Shown here: positions 1-8,263 of the stretch, piece after piece
Numbering within the stretch: the stretch's first letter is position 1
Layout of the letters: every line of letters starts with the position of its first letter
NCBI GenBank assembly: GCA_029983595.1
Contig: JASBZD010000002.1
Location: 1-46,620, forward strand
Length of the DNA stretch: 46,620 nucleotides
Direction: 5' to 3'
Origin: Peptoniphilaceae bacterium
GTDB taxonomy: Bacteria; Bacillota; Clostridia; Tissierellales; Peptoniphilaceae
Translations under genes and position numbers: made by a program
Notes under the pieces: model-generated
Database searches by the model: none
What the model saw: only the letters and a program-made list of their open reading frames with translations
Told to the model about the DNA's origin: nothing

Positions 1-43
1 TAGAAGCTCGCGTTTATGGGTTATTCTACTAATTTGCTTAATT

Positions 44-78
44 AAAAAAAACACAACTCAAGCTATTTTGAGTTGTGT
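44..78 (-). terminator. Rho-independent terminator after ribU
   Basis: A perfect 10-bp stem (ACACAACTCA at 51-60 with TGAGTTGTGT at 69-78) is followed on the minus strand by seven T (44-50). It sits 12 bp after the ribU stop codon and closes the riboflavin transporter transcript. Positions 1-43 left of it hold nothing I can assign. Confidence 0.9.
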
Positions 79-90
79 AAATAGAATTTA

Positions 91-693
91 TTATAATAAT
101 TTTCTCACGCGTTTATAAATTATAAGCGTAACTAGCGCATTAATTGTTCCTTTAATTAAGTTAAATGGTAAGACTGATAAAATCATCATTTTTCCAAGGC
201 TGTCAATTGCAGGAAATATCGCCTGTCCCATGCCAATTAATGTCTCCATTGGGATCATTACTTTAGCATATAGTGGAAAAACCACAAAATAGTTAGATGC
301 CATCGCTAAGGCTGACATAGCTAAAACCCCGACAACTAGACCAATTAAAGCATTTTTCATTCCCTTATCTTTTCTATATATAAGACTTGAAACTATTACA
401 AATGTAGAGCCTACTATAAAGTTAGATAAATTTCCCACGCCAGCAGTCATAGTCGTTGGAAGATCTAGAAGATTTTTAAGAAATTGAACTAGAACCCCAA
501 ACCCTGGACCCATCGCAAATCCCGCTACTAAAGCCGGAACATCTGAAATATCCACAGTCATAAAAGGCGGCGCTACAAATGCTATAGGAAATTTTATCTT
601 CATAAGTAAAAAAGAAATCGCCCCAAGAACTGCAATCCTCACTAAATCTCTAGTAGTAGATTTAGATTTTGTATTAATCTTTGTGTCAAACAT
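91..693 (-). CDS. ribU: Riboflavin ECF transporter S component RibU (intact copy)
   Basis: This is the substrate-binding membrane subunit of an energy-coupling factor transporter. It captures riboflavin and works with shared EcfA/EcfA'/EcfT subunits that are encoded elsewhere. The 200-residue protein has about six hydrophobic segments and the family signature TVDISDVPALVAGFAMGPG between segments 1 and 3. The start is placed at 693, where GGAGG lies 7 bases upstream of ATG. A longer frame opening at 720 has no ribosome binding site and begins directly after the attenuator T-run. Substrate assignment is strengthened by the FMN riboswitch upstream (772-889). Only this copy is full length: at 15396-16238 the same gene is cut after codon 125 and fused to smpB. 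The duplicated part starts at 317, so the C-terminal codons at 91-316 exist only here. Confidence 0.93.
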   Translation of the reverse strand: MFDTKINTKSKSTTRDLVRIAVLGAISFLLMKIKFPIAFVAPPFMTVDISDVPALVAGFAMGPGFGVLVQFLKNLLDLPTTMTAGVGNLSNFIVGSTFVIVSSLIYRKDKGMKNALIGLVVGVLAMSALAMASNYFVVFPLYAKVMIPMETLIGMGQAIFPAIDSLGKMMILSVLPFNLIKGTINALVTLIIYKRVRKLL

Positions 694-720
694 TCTAACC
701 TCCGATAATTTTTCGGGCAT

Positions 721-750
721 AAAAAAATGCCTAATATTTTATCTCAGGCA
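721..750 (-). terminator. FMN-riboswitch attenuator hairpin before ribU
   Basis: On the minus strand TGCCTGA (750-744) pairs with TTAGGCA (734-728), one pair being G-T, and is followed by seven T (727-721). It lies between the FMN aptamer and the ribU ribosome binding site. This is the expected position for the expression platform of a transcription-terminating riboswitch, so FMN binding should favour this terminator and switch ribU off. Confidence 0.85.
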
Positions 751-771
751 AAAGAAAGGTTTATAAAACAT

Positions 772-889
772 ATAAATCTTCTTTCATCCAGACTTTACTG
801 TCGGTTTTGGAATTTCACCAAATCATTCTCATTAAGAGCTCGCGGACTTTACCGCCGGTCAAGGAATTACGCCTCGCCCTGAAGATATT
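772..889 (-). promoter_or_regulatory. FMN riboswitch (RFN element) controlling ribU
   Basis: Read on the minus strand, the region carries the conserved RFN blocks in order: ATCTTCAGGGCGAGGCGTAA, then TTGACCGGCGGTAAAGTCCG, CGCGAGCTC, TTTGGTGAAATTCC, AAAACCGACAGTAAAGTCTG and GATGAAAGAAGAT. The first ATCTTC (886-881) pairs with the last GAAGAT (781-776) to close P1. The element senses FMN and represses riboflavin uptake when FMN is plentiful. It lies between murJ and ribU and has its own promoter. Confidence 0.96.
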
Positions 890-892
890 TAT

Positions 893-921
893 ATGTTACT
901 ACTTTATTAAATTTTTGTCAA
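893..921 (-). promoter_or_regulatory. Sigma-A-type promoter for the FMN riboswitch-ribU transcript
   Basis: A consensus -35 TTGACA (921-916, minus strand) is followed after 17 bases by TAACAT (898-893). The predicted start near 886 coincides with the 5' strand of riboswitch helix P1, so the aptamer would sit at the very 5' end of the transcript. The -10 is two bases off consensus. Confidence 0.65.
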
Positions 922-937
922 GTTATTTAATTAACAC

Positions 938-2545
938 TTACTCTGATAACTCTTTATTCTTAGTTCTTCCTAATTTCTGGTTAATTACCTCGATTAACAT
1001 CCTTATTTCTCCTACTCCTAGTATATATGAAATCGCTCCGTAAATTATAATAGCTATAAATACTACAATCAATAGAATTAATAATCTAGTAAGAGTTGAC
1101 GCATCTAATGCTGGAATAGCTTTCATTATTCCAAAATATGATATATAGCAGAACACGCCCATTATTAAAGCTGCTACTGTATTTTTAATAAATGCACGAA
1201 GATAACTATAACCGTAGAAATGTCCGATTTTTTTTCTTAATACTAAAAATGATATAAATACCGAAATATTAGTCGCAAGAGATAAGCCTAGCGCGATACC
1301 TCTGTGCCCAATAAATCTAATAAATATAGCATTAAAAATTATATTTAAAACTACTGAAATAGCAGAAATTATTAGAGGTGTCGTCGTATCTTGTAATGAG
1401 TAATAAACACGATTTAATAAGTTTGATAGACTAAGAGCAGTTAAGGATAACGCATAAAATTTTAAACTCATAGCCGTCTGATCAGCATCAAACTGTGTGA
1501 ATTTTCCTCTTAAAAACGCAATTTCTATAATTGGCTGAGATAATACTATTAGACCTATAGTAGCTGGTATTGTAATAAGCATTATAAGTCTTACGCCAAA
1601 CGCCATTGATTTTCTGCCTTCTGTGTAATTCCCTTCTGAGAAATGTTTAGATAGAATTGGGAATGCTATAGAAGTTATAGCAGATACAAAAATACCTAAA
1701 ACTAGAAGGTTCATCTGGTTAGATAAATTCAGCCACGTTACTGTACCAGTCTGTAAAGAAGATGCAAAACGTGTATTTATCATAATATTAAAATCATTTA
1801 TCGCTACAGAAAATAAAACTGGAGCTGATAAAGCTAGGGCATGACGCACATATTTATCTTTTGGATTAAATACTGGAAAATATTTATGTCCTGTACGCTT
1901 AGTTTCAGGATATAAAAATATAACTTCAGCTACTACTGCTAAAATACTAGCAATAGTAAGTCCCTCTATCCCAAATTTAGAAGATAATCCTACTAGATAA
2001 ATTATATATACTGCGTTTAATGGTATAGGAATTGCACCAGTTGCACCAAAATACCCCTTAGACTGCAATATGCCCGTCATTACTCCTAGGATTGCCGAAA
2101 ATATTATAACCGGCATTCCCATTCGAGTAAGTTTCATCGTAAGGTTAAATGTCTCATCGTTAAATCCGCCACCAACGAGTTTTACTATTATAGGTGAGAA
2201 AACTATACCTATTAGAGTCATTATAGCTCCTGCGATTATCGATAATGAAAGCATATTATTAGAGTGATAATTTACTGTATCATCGCCCTCTTCTTTTCGC
2301 ACACGTGAAATCATCGGTATAAAAGTATTGGCAATGGCTGCCGTAACTATCATTGATAAAAGGCTGGTCGCACGTAAAGATGCGTTAAATGCATCTGTCT
2401 CTATACCAGCTCCAAAATAGTTAGTCTTAAGCTGCTCTCTTACAAACCCTAAAACTTTACCGACCATGGCGAAAATTACTAGTGCCATAGCAGATTTAGA
2501 AAGATTTTGAGCCTCATTTTTAGTTTTTATTTCTCTTTTTTTCAT
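938..2545 (-). CDS. murJ: Lipid II flippase MurJ (left copy)
   Basis: MurJ moves undecaprenyl-linked lipid II across the cytoplasmic membrane for peptidoglycan synthesis. The 535-residue protein is the usual length for the MOP-superfamily MurJ/MviN family. It is almost entirely hydrophobic, with about 14 predicted membrane segments. The N-terminal block GKVLGFVREQLKTNYFGAG followed by TDAF is the family hallmark and contains the arginine needed in the central cavity. AAGGAATTA lies before the ATG. It has its own promoter (2587-2615) and is separated by terminators from the kinase gene upstream. The gene is duplicated without any difference seen at 16483-18090, so the cell would carry two identical flippase genes. 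No accessory domain is present. Confidence 0.95.
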   Translation of the reverse strand: MKKREIKTKNEAQNLSKSAMALVIFAMVGKVLGFVREQLKTNYFGAGIETDAFNASLRATSLLSMIVTAAIANTFIPMISRVRKEEGDDTVNYHSNNMLSLSIIAGAIMTLIGIVFSPIIVKLVGGGFNDETFNLTMKLTRMGMPVIIFSAILGVMTGILQSKGYFGATGAIPIPLNAVYIIYLVGLSSKFGIEGLTIASILAVVAEVIFLYPETKRTGHKYFPVFNPKDKYVRHALALSAPVLFSVAINDFNIMINTRFASSLQTGTVTWLNLSNQMNLLVLGIFVSAITSIAFPILSKHFSEGNYTEGRKSMAFGVRLIMLITIPATIGLIVLSQPIIEIAFLRGKFTQFDADQTAMSLKFYALSLTALSLSNLLNRVYYSLQDTTTPLIISAISVVLNIIFNAIFIRFIGHRGIALGLSLATNISVFISFLVLRKKIGHFYGYSYLRAFIKNTVAALIMGVFCYISYFGIMKAIPALDASTLTRLLILLIVVFIAIIIYGAISYILGVGEIRMLIEVINQKLGRTKNKELSE

Positions 2546-2586
2546 CTATATTAATAATTCCTTAATAATATTTTAATTCAAATCAT

Positions 2587-2615
2587 ATAATACTCTATAT
2601 TTTATCGATAATCAA
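2587..2615 (-). promoter_or_regulatory. Sigma-A-type promoter for murJ
   Basis: On the minus strand TTGATT (2615-2610) is followed by a 17-base spacer and TATTAT (2592-2587), about 40 bases before the murJ start. It begins immediately after the histidine kinase terminator, which suggests that murJ is transcribed independently. Confidence 0.6.
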
Positions 2616-2616
2616 T

Positions 2617-2647
2617 AAAAAATCACGACTATAATTTAGCCGTGATT
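2617..2647 (-). terminator. Terminator after the histidine kinase gene
   Basis: AATCACGGCT (2647-2638, minus strand) pairs with AGTCGTGATT (2630-2621), ten pairs with one G-T, and the stem runs into a short T tract ending at 2617. It lies 12 bases past the kinase stop codon. Confidence 0.85.
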
Positions 2648-2658
2648 TAATTTATTTT

Positions 2659-4728
2659 TTAAAATATTATTGTAGTTTTAAATAGATCCCCATCTATTTC
2701 TAGATTAAACTCTCCGCCTTGTATTTCAGTTAGGCTTTTTGCGATAGAAAGTCCAAGTCCAGATCCTTCTGTATTTCTAGACGCATCACCTCTTATAAAT
2801 CTCTCCATAAGCTCTTCTTCAGAAATATTAAGTGGATATTTAGAAATATTTTTTATTATAAGCTCTGTTTTATCAGCTATATTTTCAAAATTTATATACA
2901 CACGCGAGTTTTCCATCGCATATTTGTCGATATTTGAAAATAGATTATCTAATATTCTAGAAGTCTGATTTCCATCAATATTTACTATATATGGAATTTC
3001 ATCAGCTTTAATAATAGTCTCTATATTTTTAGAATTATATTTATCTTCATAAGAGCCTAAAACCTGTAAAGTAAGCTGATATAAGTCCACATCTTCTAGT
3101 TCTAGATCTATATTTTTAGAAGAAACCTTAGATATCTCAAATAGATTCTCTACTAGGATCTTAAGCTGGTTAGACTTATCATTTATTATCTCTGCATATT
3201 TTTTAATATCCTCATCTGTAGTTTCGGGTGAATTTATAAGCTCTGAATAATTTATTATAGATGTAAGAGGAGTTTTAAGGTCATGGCTTACATTAGTAAT
3301 AAGCTCAGTTTTCATTCTTTCAGATTTTACAGCATGTTCCACTTTACTATCTAAGTCACTACCAATAGAGTTTATATTTTTAGCAATTTCAGAAAATCTT
3401 ATATTTTCATCTATTTTAGTTTTAAAATCGCCTTCTGATATTTTTTTAGTAGCTTCATTTACTAGTTTAATATCTTCAAAGTATTTTAAAATAAAACCAG
3501 TTACTAAAAATACTAAGAATGTATAGGCTAATAAAAGGATAAACCTATTAGACCCAAATATAGCAATCAGTAAATATCCTAAAAATAAAATTAGAATAAA
3601 TGTGAGTACTACATTAATAGTTTTAAAATCTGTAAGTTTAAATCTTCTAAATAATGGACTGAAAATCTTATAGATAATTGAGTTTCTAGCGAGTTTACTA
3701 TTTAAAAATCCATCTCTTATCCCTTTTAGTCCATATACTGCATAAAATATAGTAAGTCCAGTACAAAAAATTACTATAAATGCACCTAGCGCTATTAAGA
3801 AATTGTTACTATAAAATAAATCGATATATCTTTCTTGGCTATAGAAGTAATAATCTGGTGAAAATATCTCAGATGAGATAGCCATAAGTGCTATAAATAA
3901 AAACACAACTATTTCTACAGGTACTTTAATTATCTTATTATAAAACTCGTCGATATTTTGGTTTTCATATTTTAAGATAATAGCTGTCAGAACAAATATT
4001 ATAGAGCTTATAATAACTGATAGACCCATTCTAGAAGATATATCAATTTGAGATATCCATCTATCCATATCCTTTTCTAAAAATCCATTATCTACATTTA
4101 TAGCATAGGCAAACTCTATAGACTCAATTCTTTCATCTCGTAAAATATCACTATAGTTATTTCTAATCGTATCATTTAATGTAGAAGATACTTGTCTAGA
4201 AAGTGGAGTAATCTCAGAGGTATGATCATCATTAAGAACTAATCCATCTTCTGAAATTTTACCCTTTATTACCACTTGACCAGAGGTAAAATTTATTTCT
4301 TCAGGGTTAAATCCTTTGCCATACCCTAATTTTCTTTTAAAATTATCATCATTAGATAAGTAAATATCTCTATACCTTACATTTTCACTAGAACGTGTAT
4401 TTTCTTTTGAATTTACAACATTTTCTAGAGAATAATCTTCATCGTCGTAAGAAACCTCTTCAGTTATAGTCTCTCCAGTTTCAGAAGTTCTTTTAGATTT
4501 TTCATAGCTCTTTTTTACTGAATGTATATAATAATTGGCATAATCTCCCATAAAATCTGCATCTCTACCAAAGATAGAGCTACCTACAAAATCTGAGATC
4601 TGATTTCTTAAAATATCATTTTTATCATATCTATTACTCATACTAAAAGGCGCAAAACTTACAAATATACCGCCAATAATAGATATAATAAGTAATAGCG
4701 TAAGCGATCTTTTACCTGTGTTATTCAT
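2659..4728 (-). CDS. Multi-membrane-segment sensor histidine kinase (left copy)
   Basis: This is the sensor kinase partner of the response regulator just upstream; its ATG lies one base after that gene's stop. The 689 residues comprise an N-terminal membrane segment (about 7-27), a long hydrophilic region (about 30-228) rich in charged and serine residues and presumably extracytoplasmic, then about five more membrane segments (230-425). A short linker follows, then a HisKA domain with VSHDLKTPLTSI (phospho-acceptor His482) and a HATPase domain with RILDNLFSN (N box) and EGSGLGLSI (G box). Both catalytic regions look intact. The sensing half is unusually large and resembles no ligand domain I recognise, so the stimulus is unknown. 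A duplicate lies at 18204-20273. Cell-envelope sensing is an inference from the neighbouring murJ and the membrane-heavy input region. Confidence 0.9.
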   Translation of the reverse strand: MNNTGKRSLTLLLIISIIGGIFVSFAPFSMSNRYDKNDILRNQISDFVGSSIFGRDADFMGDYANYYIHSVKKSYEKSKRTSETGETITEEVSYDDEDYSLENVVNSKENTRSSENVRYRDIYLSNDDNFKRKLGYGKGFNPEEINFTSGQVVIKGKISEDGLVLNDDHTSEITPLSRQVSSTLNDTIRNNYSDILRDERIESIEFAYAINVDNGFLEKDMDRWISQIDISSRMGLSVIISSIIFVLTAIILKYENQNIDEFYNKIIKVPVEIVVFLFIALMAISSEIFSPDYYFYSQERYIDLFYSNNFLIALGAFIVIFCTGLTIFYAVYGLKGIRDGFLNSKLARNSIIYKIFSPLFRRFKLTDFKTINVVLTFILILFLGYLLIAIFGSNRFILLLAYTFLVFLVTGFILKYFEDIKLVNEATKKISEGDFKTKIDENIRFSEIAKNINSIGSDLDSKVEHAVKSERMKTELITNVSHDLKTPLTSIINYSELINSPETTDEDIKKYAEIINDKSNQLKILVENLFEISKVSSKNIDLELEDVDLYQLTLQVLGSYEDKYNSKNIETIIKADEIPYIVNIDGNQTSRILDNLFSNIDKYAMENSRVYINFENIADKTELIIKNISKYPLNISEEELMERFIRGDASRNTEGSGLGLSIAKSLTEIQGGEFNLEIDGDLFKTTIIF

Positions 4729-4729
4729 A

Positions 4730-5425
4730 TTATCTCTCCTTTTGGAATTTATAACCTAGCCCCCAGACGACTTTTATATATCTAGGTTTTGCTGGATTAA
4801 TCTCGATTTTATCTCTGATTCTACTTATATGGACTGTTACAGTTTTAGTTTCAATAGCTGGCTCGTTCCATACTCTCTCATAGATTTCATCGACTGAAAA
4901 GACGCGATTTGGATTTTTCATTAATAGTTCTAGGATTTTATACTCAATAGACGTAAGCTCTACATTTTCTCCATCGATAGTAATAGATTTCTCATTAGTA
5001 TCTAGCCTCGCACCATCTATTTCGATAATTCCATCAGAATCACCACTAGTTTTATATCTATAAAATCTCCTAATAGATGAATTTACTCGCGCGATAAGCT
5101 CTAATGGATTAAAAGGTTTAGTAATATAATCATCAGCCCCAATGTCAAGGCCCATGATTTTATCATAATCCTCAGATTTTGCTGATAAAATAATTACTGG
5201 AATCATATAATCCTCACGAAGCTTCATAATTGCCTCTTCACCAGACATATTGGGCATCATCAGATCCATTATTACTAGATCGATTTTATCATTATCTAAA
5301 ATATTAAGAGCCTCTAGCCCATCATTAGCAAATACGGGTATATAACCCGCATTTTTTAAATAAATCCCTATCGATTCACGTATTGCTTTATCATCTTCTG
5401 CTACTAAAATCCTATAATTTTCCAT
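4730..5425 (-). CDS. OmpR/PhoB-family response regulator (left copy)
   Basis: A 231-residue DNA-binding response regulator. The receiver domain (about 4-118) has the acidic pair Asp11-Asp12, phospho-acceptor Asp54 in VIMDLMMPNMSG and the conserved lysine in YITKPFNP. The C-terminal winged helix (about 135-230) ends in VWGLGYKF, typical of the OmpR/PhoB subfamily. The gene is transcribed first in a two-gene operon with the kinase; the stop is followed by one base and then the kinase ATG, and the kinase ribosome binding site lies inside the end of this gene. Two 8-bp direct repeats spaced one helical turn apart upstream suggest autoregulation. It could be WalR-, PhoP- or VanR-like; sequence alone does not decide, and the kinase architecture is not that of a typical WalK. 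Confidence 0.93.
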   Translation of the reverse strand: MENYRILVAEDDKAIRESIGIYLKNAGYIPVFANDGLEALNILDNDKIDLVIMDLMMPNMSGEEAIMKLREDYMIPVIILSAKSEDYDKIMGLDIGADDYITKPFNPLELIARVNSSIRRFYRYKTSGDSDGIIEIDGARLDTNEKSITIDGENVELTSIEYKILELLMKNPNRVFSVDEIYERVWNEPAIETKTVTVHISRIRDKIEINPAKPRYIKVVWGLGYKFQKER

Positions 5426-5447
5426 TTTCGTCTTCTCCTTTAAGATA

Positions 5448-5499
5448 ATAATACAAAATAGGTTTTACAAAATTTCTAATAAAGTATAAAGAAAGTATA
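5448..5499 (-). promoter_or_regulatory. Response-regulator promoter with AAAGTATA direct repeats
   Basis: AAAGTATA occurs at 5481-5488 and again at 5492-5499, an exact 11-bp period. On the minus strand a TATTAT -10 candidate (5453-5448) lies downstream with no good -35. That places the repeats about 40-58 bases upstream of the predicted start. OmpR-family regulators typically bind tandem direct repeats at this spacing, so this is a candidate autoregulatory site. The inference is modest. Confidence 0.4.
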
Positions 5500-5501
5500 A
5501 C

Positions 5502-5530
5502 AAAAAAATACGACCAAATAAAATTGGCCG
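5502..5530 (-). terminator. Terminator after the CDF transporter gene
   Basis: On the minus strand CGGCCAA (5530-5524) pairs with TTGGTCG (5517-5511), one pair being G-T, followed by TA and seven T (5508-5502). It ends the gshA-ATP-grasp-CDF transcript six bases past the CDF stop codon. Confidence 0.85.
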
Positions 5531-5536
5531 CAAACT

Positions 5537-6709
5537 TTAAAAATCTTTATCTATTATTATATCGTAATCCATATCTCCAAAATAGAATATAAGATATCCC
5601 TTAGCTCTTTTAATCAGTTCTTCTTCATCTTTAAGGCTATTTATCCTATCTTTATCTGTAACAAGATCAACTGCCCCATGGAGACGTCCATCTATATTTA
5701 CAACCGATATATCGTGATATGAGACTATAGAATCCTCAGTTTTTATAAAATTTTTTAAAATTTTCTCAAATTCCACCTCAAATGCGTTGTGAATCCCTAC
5801 ATCCATCTTTACAGTAAGTAAAATATTAAATTTATCATATACTCTATGTTCTATTTCTTCAAAGGTCCTAGCCACCTCTATTATATTTGTGGTAGAGGGC
5901 TCTATTAATACGTCTACTGTACCATATGCCATCCCATGACCATATGAGTGGATCATTAAATCGTGATAATCTTTTACAATACTAAAACTTTTTAAAATAT
6001 CCTCAATCCCCTCTATTATCTTAGCATCTGGTGGCGATCCAACTATGTTATTAATCATCTCACGAATTAATTCAAACCCACTATATAAGATAAATATAGA
6101 GATTATTAGACCACCAATTCCATCGACTGGCAGATTTATAAATCTAGAGATAATTAAAGAAGCTAAAACTACGCCAGTAATAGCTACATCAGCAATAGAA
6201 TCCACTGCTGCTGCTTTTAGAGTCTGACTTTCTATTTTTCTAGCAATAATATTATAAAATCCATACATTAAAAATTTAGCAATTATTGAAACTACTAAAA
6301 CTATTATTACGCCATAAGAAAACTCCACTGGAGTAGGATTTCTAAGCTCTGCTATAGAGCCTTTTAATAGATTAAATCCTACTAAAAATACACCTATAGC
6401 CACTACTAAGGCAGAAATATACTCATATCTTCCATGGCCATAAGGGTGTTCTTTATCTTTTGAACGAGATGAAATCTTTATTCCGATAAAAGATACAATA
6501 GATGAAAAAGTATCTGTAAGATTATTTATTCCATCTCCTAAAATAGAGATTGAATTAGAAATAATCCCAAATAAAATTTTAAATCCCGCAAGAAGGATAT
6601 TAATAACTAGCCCCACCAAAGTCGTGCGAGTGCCAATATCGGTGCGTGTTTTAATATCTTTAAAATCAGTATTATCCCCAATTATTCTATTAGCTATAAA
6701 TTCAGCCAT
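5537..6709 (-). CDS. Cation diffusion facilitator, probably Mn-type (left copy)
   Basis: A 390-residue proton-coupled divalent-metal exporter of the CDF family. There are about six N-terminal membrane segments (about 28-215) and a cytoplasmic metal-sensing domain, with HPYGHGRYEY between segments 2 and 3. The transport-site residues read as NxxxD in segment 2 (NNLTD) and DxxxD in segment 5 (DSIAD). Zinc CDFs normally have HxxxD in segment 5, and an N/D-D-D-D set is reported for manganese exporters such as pneumococcal MntE, so Mn2+ efflux is the better guess. The C-terminus is longer than in FieF by about 90 residues. The ATG directly abuts the stop codon of the ATP-grasp gene, so it is the last gene of the gshA operon. 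Linkage to thiol synthesis fits a metal/redox role. Duplicate at 21082-22254. Confidence 0.9.
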   Translation of the reverse strand: MAEFIANRIIGDNTDFKDIKTRTDIGTRTTLVGLVINILLAGFKILFGIISNSISILGDGINNLTDTFSSIVSFIGIKISSRSKDKEHPYGHGRYEYISALVVAIGVFLVGFNLLKGSIAELRNPTPVEFSYGVIIVLVVSIIAKFLMYGFYNIIARKIESQTLKAAAVDSIADVAITGVVLASLIISRFINLPVDGIGGLIISIFILYSGFELIREMINNIVGSPPDAKIIEGIEDILKSFSIVKDYHDLMIHSYGHGMAYGTVDVLIEPSTTNIIEVARTFEEIEHRVYDKFNILLTVKMDVGIHNAFEVEFEKILKNFIKTEDSIVSYHDISVVNIDGRLHGAVDLVTDKDRINSLKDEEELIKRAKGYLIFYFGDMDYDIIIDKDF

Positions 6710-8263
6710 TTATATATCCCTATTTTTTTCCTTATATAATTTATTTAATTTTTCTTCAGTAATATCGTTACCTTCTTCATCTACGACCATGATATTTAAT
6801 AGTTGTTTACGCATACCAACTCTAAAACGTCTTAGATATTCTTCCCTAAGCTCAGATCTTTCAGCCTCTTCTTCATCAGTTAGTGATCGCTGTTTAGCTA
6901 TTGCAGCTAATTCGTTAATTCTAGGTAAAATATCGTCCATTGAGCGAGGTACAGCTAAAATAGCAGGAGCAGTAATATAATCATCAAGCCCCTCAATAAT
7001 ATTTTTACGCCCCATTCTAGCATATATTCCAGCTAGATTTTCGTTATATGAAAATAATCCGATATTTGATGCAAATTTTTCAGTATAGACTTCACCATTT
7101 TCATCAAATTCAATAAACTCAATAATGCGAGGTTTTACATATTCTTGATAGATATAATTATCTCCAGCTGCATTATTTACCATCTCGCTCCATTTTTTAT
7201 CATCATAATCAAGACCAGCATAAACTCCAGTCGACGCATTTCTATCCATTGGTTTAATAATGTAGCTATCTTTATTATTTATAACTTCTTCAGCAGAATC
7301 TTTTTCTAAAATATAAGTTTTAGGGACATGTTTTTCTATCCATTCATTTTCTGAATCTTCTAGGATAGATTTAGTCTCTTTATCAAAAAGTATTTTAAAA
7401 AATATTTTAGAGTGAATTATCTGAGATCTAATTGGCCCAACTGTTACCATCGCTGAGTCCATATAGGCATCTATAAAATCTTTACAGTCTTCTTTATAAT
7501 TAATTAACTCAAAAGTAACGATTCTTCTATAGATTAGATCTATTTTATAATCACCATGATATAACGCTCCATCACGATATTCTAGCTCTCTAATATCTAA
7601 AATCTCACAATTTAAGCCTCTTTTTTCAAACGCGAGTTTAAAACGCATAAATTCAGCCTTAGTAGCTGATTCCATTACATCTACTATAGCGACATTAGGA
7701 AATTCCACAGAAGGCTCTACTTCATTATAAATTTTTAAAGCCTCGTCTACCCAGCTATCAAATAGCTCAAATCTCTCTATATAATAATCCTCCGACAAAA
7801 CAGTAAGACCTTTTGAATTTTTTAAAATCTTTCCAATTACCGCATCTTCGTTCATAGCAGAAGAACCATCTGTATTGATTTCACATAGCTTATAATCTTC
7901 GTTATTATTATAAAAAACGTCATATCTAGCTATTGGAAATGGACAGTCATATCCTGGATCTTTTAAAATCATCTCTTCTATCCAATCAGGATAGTTAAAT
8001 AATTTTCTATATTCCTCATTATTTAGATATTCATTTACGACTTTTCGCCCAATTCTATTAATCATATCATTTATATCTTTTAGATTTTCATAGTCTTTAA
8101 TATCTAAAAATAAAGGTTCATAGTTAAAAGGAACTGGATGACCTTTATAATAAGCTGTGGAGTTTTTTACTATTTCCTTAGTTACTTCATAGTCTTTTGC
8201 GTATTTTTCTGGATTTTTCTTTATTAGTTCAAGATAATCTTTTTTTATTTTATCTGCGTACAA
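6710..8263 (-). CDS. Glutathionylspermidine-synthase-like ATP-grasp protein fused to DUF896/YnzC (left copy)
   Basis: A 517-residue two-part protein. Residues about 1-435 resemble the circularly permuted ATP-grasp ligase of glutathionylspermidine synthase (CEINTDGSSAMNED near the start; SYIIKPMDRNASTGVYAG later; RIIEFIEF). These enzymes form an amide bond using ATP. No N-terminal amidase domain is present. From about residue 445 the sequence switches to a complete DUF896/YnzC-like module: PRINELAAIAKQ, LTDEEEAERSELREEYL, FRVGM, DEEGNDITEEKL. YnzC is normally a free-standing protein of about 75 residues with unknown function. The start overlaps the end of gshA by 14 bp, so the two are translationally coupled. 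It is the likely second ligase of a gamma-glutamylcysteine-derived thiol pathway, with the exact amine or amino-acid substrate unknown. Duplicate at 22255-23808. Confidence 0.85.
   Translation of the reverse strand: MYADKIKKDYLELIKKNPEKYAKDYEVTKEIVKNSTAYYKGHPVPFNYEPLFLDIKDYENLKDINDMINRIGRKVVNEYLNNEEYRKLFNYPDWIEEMILKDPGYDCPFPIARYDVFYNNNEDYKLCEINTDGSSAMNEDAVIGKILKNSKGLTVLSEDYYIERFELFDSWVDEALKIYNEVEPSVEFPNVAIVDVMESATKAEFMRFKLAFEKRGLNCEILDIRELEYRDGALYHGDYKIDLIYRRIVTFELINYKEDCKDFIDAYMDSAMVTVGPIRSQIIHSKIFFKILFDKETKSILEDSENEWIEKHVPKTYILEKDSAEEVINNKDSYIIKPMDRNASTGVYAGLDYDDKKWSEMVNNAAGDNYIYQEYVKPRIIEFIEFDENGEVYTEKFASNIGLFSYNENLAGIYARMGRKNIIEGLDDYITAPAILAVPRSMDDILPRINELAAIAKQRSLTDEEEAERSELREEYLRRFRVGMRKQLLNIMVVDEEGNDITEEKLNKLYKEKNRDI

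Noticed and set aside
1..43. Possible tmRNA or other RNA fragment at the left edge
   Set aside because: Trans-translation genes elsewhere in the window prompted a look, but no tRNA-like end or tag-coding sequence could be shown in 43 bases.
693..720. Longer RibU start at 720 adding nine residues
   Set aside because: The extra ATG directly follows the riboswitch terminator T-run with no ribosome binding site. GGAGG stands correctly before the ATG at 693.
807..1043. Plus-strand 78-codon frame across the riboswitch and murJ end
   Set aside because: It is antisense to a well-conserved RFN element and to murJ, has no ribosome binding site and no recognisable protein features. The copy at 16352-16588 is the same shadow.
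4730..5425. Naming the regulator-kinase pair WalRK
   Set aside because: WalK normally has two membrane segments with HAMP and PAS domains; this kinase has about six membrane segments and no PAS. WalR-like boxes at 34580 do not lie near this pair.
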